64,000 nt of DNA from Phoronis australis (lineage: Eukaryota > Phoronida > Phoronidae): the NCBI GenBank assembly GCA_002633005.1, contig NMRA01000429.1, positions 124,001 through 188,000 of the forward strand. The letters run 5' to 3'. Positions 1 to 12,200 of the stretch are shown here, in pieces (the first letter of the stretch is position 1; the number at the start of each line of letters is the position of its first letter). The notes beneath the pieces were generated by a model that was given only the letters and a program-made list of their open reading frames with translations, had not been told where the DNA came from and made no database searches. The position numbers and the translations under genes were made by a program.

Positions 1-227
1 CTGCTCAAAAATGATCTCCTGTGGCATGTTATGCTGTAGAATTAGTTCTCCAGCAATAATTATCTGTTCTTTCCAAGCCCAAAAAATCGCATTTTTTGTG
101 GCCTTAAGCATTTGACGGGAGAATGGAGTAGCATGGTTAGTTCCACTCACGTTCACGAACACTGCATTTATGTAGTCATTTCCTCCATCATCGGCCGCCG
201 TCATCAAGAAGGGGCGACATATTCTAA
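1..227 (-). CDS. RPTP exon: degenerate PTP D2, continues off the window
   Basis: Open frame from acceptor CATTGCAG to the window edge. The first part matches D2 ([20 protein letters not shown], then AVFVN). The rest aligns only loosely: [19 protein letters not shown] stands where active domains have TV.DFW.M.W....IVML, and the ATQGP segment is missing. A GTGAGT after VFVN could be a donor, but no stop occurs and similarity continues, so read-through is preferred. The domain looks like a non-catalytic D2, as is usual for receptor PTPs. The 3' boundary is outside the window. Confidence 0.75.
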
Positions 228-3200
228 CTGCAATGATGTCCAGAACGCCGTATTAAAAAGTGCTCTAAGCTGGTTGACTTAAGACAATCTTGAATGTAAG
301 TCTTATACCAATAATCCACAAAAATCTTGTTGGCCATCATTTTCAAAGTCAACTTCTATCCTACATGTACGTACGCTGGCATCCTGAATGTGGTGGTTAC
401 TTCGGAACCATAGCTTATACTTAATAAGTTCCCAAAATCGCCACGAGGTGGGGACACTGTAGCATCAACATCATAGTTTATTATTTGCAATAAGGAATGC
501 AAACCAGCCATATTGGCTTCAAGCAAGAAAAAAGTAATAGGAACATATCTAGATAATGAAAATTTAACGGCTATTTTAGGGTGGAATGCCGTTTTTTTTT
601 TAACCATGAACATATTCAGAGTGAATGTAACATTATTTGTGAGAATCAAAAATTTCCATGACTAGTTCAGTAACCTTTTAAAGGTAATGATGGGCATAGC
701 GAAAAATGGATTCATGAGCGATGCTCACTTTTAAAGTTGAAAAGTAGGCCAAACTAAATCAACAAAATCCTTTTTTGAGCTTCACAGTTTTCACTACAAA
801 ATGGACAATTTCTTCATTCAGTAGCTAAAAAGGGACTATAAAATTTAAACTCACGTGGTAGAATGTTTGGATCTCTATTCTTGGAAGAGTTTTCTTTCAG
901 TTTCCCCGCTGCATACTCCTCTGCGTCTGCAGCCAGGCACAGTCGATTTAGAGTCTACAATGAGAGTCAGTGACCGAGATTATAACAAATAACTAATGAA
1001 TTAAGTACATTTGACTTTACTTCATCGAGCACAACAACATCAACATCAACGACAACAACCAATATATAACTAACAATGACAACAATAACCTACATGTAAG
1101 TAGAACGACAAAAGCGATAACTTTAAAGTTCAACTAGTATATGGAAACAAATAAACAAAAAATCCACGGGAACATTCATTATTTTTTAAAATCTTTCCGA
1201 CGGACTTACTAGAAACCTTAACGTTGATTGACTAAAATATTTTGACAGTTAGCAGATAAACATTTCCCGCAAATTGCGTGCAATAGAAAATACTTACTTT
1301 GAGCTCTTCCTTTAAAGTGGTTTTGCTGGATATAATTTCCTGCAGACGAAACCGAAACTCAGCTGTTGGGATGAATGTGTCGCCTGTGTGTAGCTTTTCT
1401 ACCATGGCAGTGTAGATGAACTTGTATTGGTCCTTAGAACAGAGACAGACGGTGCTTAAAATCAAGGTGTGCAAACTGTTGTTCGAAATATACAGTTAGT
1501 TGTTGCCATTATAAAATCCACAACTTTCTCTATCACCAGAATTTGCACCCCTTTCTCAGTAGGTAAGTTCCACTAAAATGACAGGATCTAGGTATGCGTA
1601 AGGTGCCTGTATTAAATGTAAATGAGCTTTAATTAATGTTTCAAAGTTTACTCACTCTTGAAACGTCTCGTAAAGTTGGCATCAGATGGCGTTGCCAAAA
1701 AAACCTGACCAATTTTAATTGTCATGTGGGGACTTTTTTGAAAACAAAAGCAAAAACACCACGTCACCGCAGCAATAACAACAGAACCAATTATATGATT
1801 TTTTTTCTAATCAGTAGAAGGACCCGTTTTGATAAAATTATGCAAACAATTTCAGACGTTTCGTTTGACATAAAAACTCGAGTAATTCCTATCATCGTCC
1901 TTCTCGCGTTTCACTGTCGCCAGTTGGGCATCGTTAAGCTGGATTATACAAAGGGCAGTCCACACACATTTGCATATAAACTATTCATACCAGCGTTTGC
2001 ACCATGTTGACTCGCTGTTGGCGAATTTGTCCGAGTTGGCCTAAAACGTCAACCGCACCCTCCGCGTCTGCTTGATCGGACAGAATGTCCATCATGATGA
2101 AAGTGCCAGTTCGACCCACCCCAGCACTGCAATTTAGAAAAGTGAAATTTAGAATACCGTGTCTCCTGCGACATCATCGCTGATCGGAAAATTCGTCATT
2201 GGCTGAGACAGGGCTCAACAGGTCAGCTTATTCCGATATTCACACAGAGCACGATAACAAGCAATAACGAGATGTTTGTCCTCTCCATGGTCAGAAGTAG
2301 CAGGAGTGACAAAACACACAACATGCGAGTTGATCGTCATTACCTTCATCAGCCTTAAACCTGGGACAATAGCAGATATACGAGTAAAGAGACCAGGCAA
2401 TACCTTAATACAACATTATAATATTATATGCGACACATACATGTATTGTCACCTGGGCGTCAAAATAAACCTATTCCGTAACGCATGATGCTCACCAGCG
2501 AAAGCTAATGCTAATATGTGCCGTGCTTATGATGAATTGCGACTTTTCCCGAATACTTGCATCATCTCACAAAGCTCACAAGAATCTTGCTTTATGGAAC
2601 AGAGCGTACAATTTTGAAAAGTAAGTTCGACTGGAGGGGAAATATTAGATAGACGAAGGGTTCGTACGTTAAAAAACAATCATGGCGGATTTGCGCGTAG
2701 TTTCAACTCATTTGTACTGATTCGTCAACAAGAAGACAATTAGAGTGTATATACTTTGATGGAGGACTGTAATTCTTTTGGCTTACCTGCAGTGAACCAC
2801 AGTGGGCACGCCGTCATTATCTTCCCGGATGTGGTCTTTGACGGTTCGGTAGAACTTCCACAGAGCTGAAGAGCTGCTGGGCACTCCGTGGTCTGGCCAG
2901 GATGTGAAGTGGTACTGACTGGTAGTAAGCCTCTGCTGCTCACAATTATCCTTTGGCAAAAATGCAACTTTGTTTTGGCTTACAGTAAAGTATTTTGCAC
3001 AATTTAAAAAAAACAAATACACCTGAGACTGACACAAGAACGTTTACTTACATCAGTAAAACATTACCATCCGTAATGTCTGACTGATTACCATTCGTAC
3101 TATCTGGCTGATTACCATTGGTAATGCCTGAATGATTACCATTCGTACTATCTGTCTGATTACCATTGGCAATGCCTTCCTCATTTTTGTCAAACGCTAG

Positions 3201-6200
3201 TCACGCTTACTCATTTATCTGACTTTCTAAAGAAGTTACTAAAACATTCAAAATGTTAATCTAGAACAAAGCCTCATATTTAATCAAAGGTCTGATTCAA
3301 GTTACATGAATGTGGTGGTATACGACACCCTTTTGTCGGATAAGACTCTATTCCGACTTAAACACGCATCAATCCTACCTTTGTTACTTCAAATTTTCTT
3401 ATTGTGAAGTCGGTCCCTTTTTCTTTGTCGACAGCTGTTACTCTGACGTCACCGTACTTTTCAAATTGAGTGTCTTCTGGCCAGTAAACCTCACACTTGC
3501 GCTAGAAGTATATCGTACATGTAAGCCTGGCACATGCCTGTCGTCTTAAGAAAAAAGGTGCCTTCACCCAGTAACCATTTTATAGGTCGGGAATGGTCTT
3601 TAACGATCACGAGGAATTACTTTATAAATCAGAGAAGGGTGAACGTTGAGAACGCCTTTACAGCACTATGTCCAGACACTGGGATACGATTCCCGAGTAC
3701 GACAGTCCTGCTGCAAACGACTTATTGGACATGGATTGTTCCAAGCCCCCTCGACCCCCACACCCCACGNCTGCCAGACACTCGTTGTAGCTCCATATTG
3801 GAATGTGACGGAGTAAAGATCCATAAAGTTTCATTATGTTTTAAACTTTCAAACTTGCCGAATCGACTCTCTTATTTACAAAAAAAAAGCATGGAGACGA
3901 CAGCTGAGCTCATGGCCCGAATAGTTGGTCCTGCAAGTCAACGCTTGTTACGTGTATATGTTCAGATATAGTCGAGCTTGTGTAGACTGGGTCGAGGGAA
4001 TTGTGTGTCGTGGACCGAGGGTTTTGTAGGGTGTGGGGGTTGGGGGCGGGGGGTTATAACAATCCATTGTAGTGGTTTTCTTCGTATCATAAAATGTGAA
4101 TGGCCCAGAATACGTTCGATACGTCCGAGCCGAGATTTCCCTTGCATTAAGGTATTTGCATAATTTCACCAAAGTCCGCACGGCAACACCAAAGACAGGC
4201 ACTTGGCGGCGCAGCGGTGTTAATTCTAAACATATAATAAAATCAGTTGCTTTTTTGTTAAGGTGTTTCCACCTGTTTAAAAAGAATAACGTCTGAGAAA
4301 AGAGAAACATTGATTTTGAGGAACATGCTGTTCGTCACCTTGAAGAAAAATATTTACACCCCTCCGGTTTTTGTGCGCGCATTTTCTTAAAAAAAGGGTA
4401 ATGAAAAACAAAAACCTTCCTTTGCAATTTCGTGTAGGTTAGGCCCTCTGGAACCAAATAATGACTGGGCTACATCTTCATACCACAACACACTACTCCT
4501 AAAATGCCCAAGGAGTAGTTTACACGTTTAAACTGAGTTTAATGCTTGTAACAAGTTTGCCGTCGGATTATTCAATTCAAAAAACAAAAGCTATGCTCCT
4601 ATCAGCAGAACATCCCGTATTTATGCACGTATCTTGGAGGGGCTTACAGATCCAGAAATTCTCCTGCACTAGGTTACTTGTTATAGCTGCAGTGTTATTA
4701 TACGTGTTGCTCCGATGTCTTTCTACTAAGACCCCTTCTTTACATGATCCATGGTACGCGCCTGTCGTTATACAGTACATGTATGTCCTACCTTCCCATC
4801 TTCCACGTTCTTGGTCAGCATCACAATCCGTGTAATTTGTTCTTGCCATATCATTCGCCAAAAGTCTTCCACAGTGTTTCTATTTGGGCCTAAAGAAGGC
4901 AAGGTACAAGCATTGACAGTGACAAATATTTTCCAGGAAAATGCTTACGATTAGCTAGGCCACATGGTGACCTGGCCCCGGTATCTAATCTGTGTACTCC
5001 AAACAAACTTGAAAATGTTTTTGGCGATTTCTCTGCCCATTTTTACGAAGTCAATATAAGTGGTTATCACACTGTTCTCGAAAACATTATACGCCGCAGT
5101 TTATGCATATGAGTTTCTAGTCCAAGTTTGCACTTGAAGACCCTTACATTCGCGCTACAAAATCAAGTAAAAACTCGAAATTTCGAACTTTTAGCCTTAA
5201 TGTTGGGTTTATCAACTGCAAAGTAGGACTAATAAATTATCAGTGTAAATCATTATGAACTCTAGTACAATATAATTAAAAAATTGCAAAAATAATTTCT
5301 AGTTCCATTTCAATTAAAAAGATTTTAGAGACCGGGCCAGCATGATAAGCATTAAGGTTAGTCTCCCAAGAATTCTGCGAGATAGATATCAAAGTCTTCG
5401 CGAGATGTCGTCAAGCATTTAAAGATAATTAGTACGTAATTTCAAAATATTCATTCGTTAGTGTCTAGAGCTAACACAACGGGCAACATCTTGTATCGTA
5501 TTTGTCTCAAATAAATAAACTAAAACTATATCTCTAGTCAAAAGACACTCTATTGCAATACGCGCCTCCATTACGTACCCATAGCAGCAATGAATGCCTT
5601 AGGACGATTGTAACCATCAATGTAGCTCGCGTTAACATAGCCAGAATTAATGTCGTGGGGCAGAAGTTCAAGGACGACGCGATTTTTGTCATCTAGAAGA
5701 TGATGTTGGAGGATGTTATAATTTGTATTAGAAATGCGAGGTTCACTGCCAATGGCAGACAACTCACTAACAACAAACGACAGAGATCTGACGTAAATTT
5801 GGACGACAGGGTCAATAGTTACGTGAGATTTCAACGACTGGTTAAGTAAAACGTAAAGTAAACGTCAAGAACATGCAACAAAAACAACGCCCGTTAATAT
5901 CCTTAACCTGTTCAATGTAGGTTAAAAAATCTGCATTCTATTTTATTATTTTGTTGTTTTATTCTTCAACGTCAGAGGGCGTATCCTGAGGTGAAAGAAG
6001 TCCGTGAGATATGGACGAAACGGCTATACACGTTTTACGCATGGTACGGTTTCTTTGGTTTCAAAATTGATCTTTTTTTCTATATTTCTATAATTTAAAT
6101 GAAAACCAGGAGTATACATGGTATAAATCTGCTTTAAGATTTCAAAATCCTTAGCAAAACTAAACGTTGATAGGTAAACAATTGCAGAGCCTCCTTTAAG

Positions 6201-9200
6201 TAAATAATTTACATGCTAAGATGTTCTTGAATCGGTTTTTCTTTTTATTCTCCTCTTTACTTCCCTCGGTATGGGGAAAAATGTGATTGGAGGGTAGGCT
6301 CTGAAAAAGATATGCACAGAATACAGGCAGAAGCTACACAACACATTCGAAACAGTGTTTAACACGAGCAAGGTTTATTCATACATTTCCTACCTAATAA
6401 ATGTATATTGTTTGCAACAAAGGCGTAAAAGCAAAGCTGAACTTCAGTAAGTTTATGAAGGCTAACATAGTCATCTTGGATAAATGTAAACACTATCTTA
6501 AGTTGTAAGATGATCTTATTTTAGGAGCACGTGTTACCGTACGTTGTCAAAAAGAGGGAATAAGAATTCACGGAATAGCTTACGTCGGCGCAGGCAGAAA
6601 AACACAGACTGTTAAACTTGTATTGTTTACAGGACGAACTTCGTCAAATTAAACTTGACTCGGACTGTCAACTATACACTCTTAAGTGGTGCGCCCAAAA
6701 TGTGTAGAATGCGTGCTCTCCAGTTCGGACAATGCCTTATTCAACGAAAGTGAGCGATATGTCAAAGTTATCATGCCAAAATTTACGTACCTCATACTCT
6801 TTCACAACTATGTCGTTGTTAAAGGCACATCCGACGTACCACACCAAATCTTCCACTTTGATTGATTTATTGAAGTCTTCGTAAACTGGGTCCGACACAA
6901 GTGGGTTCGACGCTTGGGGACTTCCATTCATCGGTTCCGCATTTACGTACGCATTTTCGAAGCCATTGGAAGATTCTGTTTTGGATTATAACCATTCGAG
7001 GAATTGCCAATAATTTAATGCAGTGCAAAATCTCTTACAAATAAAACAGTTTCCATTATAACCATTTTGAGTGTCACAGCCATGCGATATTACCACTACC
7101 GTTACCACCTTGAGAACTGAAAAGTCAGCCGGCCAATTCTTGAAAAGTCATTTAAATAGTTTTTTTTGATGGAAAAGTCATGTTAGGAGAAAGAAACACA
7201 TGTAAGAATTATTTCAAGACATTACAAATCATAGTTTGAGGGGTTGCAAAGCTCAAATTGCAAATTAATAAAATTATTGTTGTTTAAAAGTTGTATTTAT
7301 TTCGAAATGGCTTGAATTGAGTCTGCTACACAGTTATACAGGTAGTTGGCGCGCGGGTTTCTGGCCCTGTATTGAACTTCTACCCAATATGTGAGTTAGC
7401 TTAGGTCAGCAAAGGAGAAGTCCGAACTCAAAATCTTCGCAAGACGTTGTCAATTTCTCTTTATGCGAATACGAGAGCAAACTCCGTCTACAACTTTGTG
7501 GGCAGGTTTAGCCGTAGTATATACACGTAATATGATAAGTACACTGAAGCACAGTAAGACACAAAACTAACACTTACCGTCAGACTCTGCTTCGATGTTA
7601 TCTAGGTGCAGATCTGAGGAGGCGCCCTTGTTTGCAGACTGGTGTCTTCGCCTAACAAAGAGGAATGTGAGTTTCAATTTTGTCCATATACATTGTGTGT
7701 AGTCACGTCAATATTGCGAAAAACTCCAACACAAAATACATGTTCATTATTTTAAACAAAAACGCATTGCTTTGATTTCAAATTTTTTGCAGACACTTCC
7801 CAAAAGATCAGTTGAGGATTTAATTGATGCTTCAGTGTTTGTTTCCGGGTTTTGTCGGCAAGTCTTATTATGCATAAATTTGTGTTTAATAAAACCCTTT
7901 TCGAAAAACCCTTTAATTTATGCTGAAAACATCCAAAAACCCCTGACCACGTTGTCAACCTGTTTTAATTGGTGCACTTACATGTTTTATCTGACACTCG
8001 TAAGTCATTTAATTGAGTTGTTTGTAAAATGTGTTCCAGTTAAGTATTTCAGCCTTTTTCGGTGATTGAGTTGGAAACGTCTTGTTCTCACCTCCGCACA
8101 ATGAAAACTGCCAATGCTAGAACCAAGAGGAATGCTGCAACTCCACCACAAGCGCCTCCAATCGTTGTCATCCTGCCTTGTTTAAAGTTCTTTGCTGACA
8201 TCGATGGAGAATAAAACGTTAGTCCTAATTCATTCATTATAACAACAATTTCCTTCATATCACAGACCTTGAATCTGAACATTAGCGATAGCGGTGGCCA
8301 TCATTGGACATTACATAAGATTTGCAGGGTAAGCCATCCCGGAAAACCAAGAAAAAAACGGACTGAGTTAACATATAATACTTGTTTTAATAAATGCCCG
8401 GATGCTCCATTCTGAACACTGTTTACATAGCACATTTGGTCCTTTTACACTGGGACAGAACCAAACCAATAAGCCTCGATTCCATGTAGCGGGTACATGT
8501 AAATCAGTAAATGGCTACTTAGAATGAAATAAATGTCATGATATTCCCAATTTTATTATTAATAAAATTGGGAATATAATGACATTTATTGTATTCTAAG
8601 TTTACTTGTGGGCTACAAAAACTGGTTGAACTTGTTTACATTAAGCTACAGTTTCACGTAGGTAGAAGCAGACGAATGTTTCAATGAATTTCAATGAAAT
8701 TTCAAAGTTGTTTTGGCCATGTCATCAACCTGGGACTCGTGTAGGATTTTTTATTTATCGAATGGTGACAACAAGTCTTCGCTCCAGTGACTTCAAAGCA
8801 CTATATACAATATACCGGGAATTTCCGAAAATACGCTCATAGGCGTACTTTTGGTGGGGCTATTTTTGGAGATACCCGGTACGCAAATCACTGTCCGCGC
8901 TAAAGTGCATGGCGTCTTACACAGATGTACATGTAGATTGTGCAAGTTTACACAGACCACTTGTAGGTTTAGAATTTACCTCCCTCTTCAACAGTCTCAT
9001 AAATCGAACTGCTCCAACTGCCCCAGTGAGTAGTCTTTGCACGAATCTGGAATATGTACATAACAAAATATAAAGCTCTTATTCCCACGTGACATCGTAC
9101 AACTATCAACTAATAATATGGTCACTCAGACACAGTGACATCGTACAAATCCCACTAATGATACTAGCACTGAGGCACAGTGACTGATGACTGGAGAGAC

Positions 9201-12200
9201 CATGCTAAGTTCATGTTTGAAAGCTTTGAGTAATACAGTAGTTGATTCATGCTAATGGCGGCATTTGAACGAACACATGTGCACTGGGGTATATGGACTG
9301 ATTGTGGTATAAGCTAAGACAAATGATAGTCCGAATTCCACAATAATAGAAAAAACATCCATGAAAACGTCTAAAGCAATAATTCAGAACCCATACTGAG
9401 ACACCAAAGACACCAGGGCTGAGTTGCATAAAGCTTCAAAAGTTATCCGCTGGATAAGTTTGATTGTTGCATGACGTCAGGTGTATTGTTCAACAATAAC
9501 AAGGTGGCACGTGATAATGCAACGTCATTGTTGCTATACGGCGTATAACTTTTATGCAACTGAGCCAAGGACAAGTCAACTGAGCCTCACCTTAAACTCG
9601 TATGTGTTCTTGATCTTCAAGTTAAGAAGCTTCAAAGAAGAACAGTCGGTACACGTGGTTCTGTTGTTGTCATCCGTTTCGTTTAGACTTTGGTGATTTA
9701 GCTGATATTTGCGTATGACGCCGTTAGGGGGACACGGTGGCGTCCATCCAATAATGACTGATGTTGCGTTCATGTCTATCACACCTAAGTTATTAGGTGA
9801 TGGTGGAGCTGTAATGTTTAAACAACAGCATTGTGAGTAGCAGTAGAAGGCAACGTAGGATTGTTTGAATGTGGCAAGATGGGGTTCTAGTAAAAATACA
9901 TAATTCTCGTAATTACAAAGAGACATTGTCCAACTTTGCGGGAAGTGCATACACCGCCGACAGACCGTCGCCATGTCGTGGTTATAGACAAAAATGTCTG
10001 AGGGCTACACAAATGAGGCTTACATAGGCGCTTGCGTATATCCAAGAGTTCAACTTTACTCTAGTGCTAAGACAATTGACACACGCTTGACCAAAACGAT
10101 ATTTTACACTAATTTAATAAAAAATGCTTTAAACAGCTATGACGTTGTTAAAATTCACTCAGTTTCAGTGTATGATAAAACATCACGGCCCGTTACCATT
10201 AATAGTGAAACAATAGCCGACTCGGAATACTCATACATGTACATTGCTTTACAAGAAGCACGCCAGTCACGCTATTGGTCACATTTTACTCAAGCCTCAG
10301 TCTCAGCTATGGTGCCCTTGAGCATAGACAAGTTTTCTCCCGAGCCCAAAAAAACTGCTTTTAGAAACGCAATTGCTTTCTGGATCATGGTGTTGTACCT
10401 AGTTCAGTTACACATACATGTAATGAATACCAGAGGAGCGTTCAGTAAGGTAGCATTGAACAGTTAGGCTGAAGCCACTGTTTATGGTACTAGATCAGCT
10501 GTTCCTTTGCGCATGCNAGGACGCGTCTCCACCTGGGTGTGTGTCGGCAGCCAAAACCCTGTAACAAATGCACTGTGCCTTCTTAACGATAGGATCTAGA
10601 CTAGGCGAGATTATTCGAGATGTTGACGAGTAACTTAAATGAGAACACATGGTTTTGGTTAGACATTGCTACTGTACTCTGGGATGTCAAGTTTCACCAG
10701 AAAGCAGTTTACGAGCAGAACGCATTGTGCTCTGGTGTTCTGCGACTTTAATTTGCTCTTCACCTGTAGTACATGTACCTGTAATACCTGTCACGGACAG
10801 GATCATTGGGGATATGCTGGTGCATTAATCCCCTCCCCAGAACATCCCCGTCACAGCAGAAGGCGCAGAACTCTAAGGCTGACGTTGCCTGTAAGCATTT
10901 GATTAGACAGCACTCGGGCACGGCTCTTCTTGCGACTCTTCGCAGCATGGCCATAAATAATACCGGCTTCGAGCAGGCGGCTGCCATCATTGAACTCAGC
11001 CAATTGGGATGCAGTCTGCTCGAGGTTGCGTTTGCGAGCCAGCAAATTATTTCATTTAGAAGTAGGTGAAGCGATTTTCTTTAGAAATAGACAAATACGT
11101 CCGTAGCCCCTTTTACATTGAATATGCAACAATTTTACACCCATACCTAAATATACCTTATACGAAACACCAGCGTGTAAATGCAGACTTACATCGCGCA
11201 CGTTTTCTAATTAAGAAAAGAGATTTCTAAAACAATTGCCCTGAAACTGAGGGACGAGTATAAATCCCCACATATTGCTTTGGAACTACCTTGCAAATGG
11301 AGGTCCGAAATGTTGTTGGCGGTTTTTGTTTCAACAGGTTTCCAGTATTCGATTATTTGGTGTGTGATTACTGATGTAAACATAAGGTGGCTTGTTCATA
11401 TTGCGTTCACGACGTCATGGCTTTTGGAAATACAGAGAACAGCTAACTTGTTCAGAGTGAACCAAAAAGTTGATTCGTCCTGATGAAGTTAGTATGCCTA
11501 TAGTACCTCTTAGGGATGTCGCATATTCAGAGAAACCGTGACATAAAAACCGTGAAAGCTTCACCCAGCAGCAGTGGCTGCGGCAGTAGTAGCGGCAGCG
11601 GCCGCGGCAGCATTTCAATCATCAAAGACCTCACCAAATCACATGTGATAACAGATAATCTTTTGGAAGTTTAAAGGGAAGTGCTTAGTGTTGCTTTATG
11701 AAGAAATGAGATCAGAAAACAAACACTTTTCTGGCGGAATGGTTTAATTTTCACACCCATACGTACATTTAAGTCACGTTCACACCAAGTGTATATTTGC
11801 ACGCGTGAAAATTTACATTTACACGACATGGGCGGCGAAGCGCTGAAAAAGGTGGGGGCTATAGCTTCAAGCCCCCTATGGTGTGCCGCTTATGCACGAC
11901 TTCTGAAACTGGTGTAATTTTTTCATCCGAGTATAGTGTTACATCCGGGTGTATGTTGTAAATATACACTCGGGTGTAAACACGGTCAAGTAAACGGGCT
12001 TTTTGCGTCTGTTACATCGCAAATTTAAAACTTAACAGTGAACAACCATAAACAAGTTGGATATCTGAGGCCTCGTTTACATGATGAAGTTCAGAGCGGA
12101 GTTTATATTTACTTCCGAGTGTATACTTACTTACGGTGTCTCTCGTCTCAGGAGAAAACTTGACATAGCCCATTAAGAGCAATTCCATATAAAAACCAGA

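Noticed and set aside
2100-2103. Programmed ribosomal frameshift or micro-intron in D1
   Set aside because: No slippery heptamer with a downstream structure is known for PTPs, and a one-base intron is impossible; error or mutation is simpler.
3978-4163. Short open frames near 4 kb on both strands
   Set aside because: They lie in the foldback repeat copy A and its G-rich arm.
9994-10467. 157-codon plus-strand open frame inside the phosphatase gene
   Set aside because: Opposite strand to the gene, no recognisable motif, and ordinary intronic composition.
10851-11045. Arginine/leucine-rich minus-strand frame, a candidate for the missing FN3 exon
   Set aside because: The translation has no FN3 strand pattern, and splice sites of the needed phase are absent.
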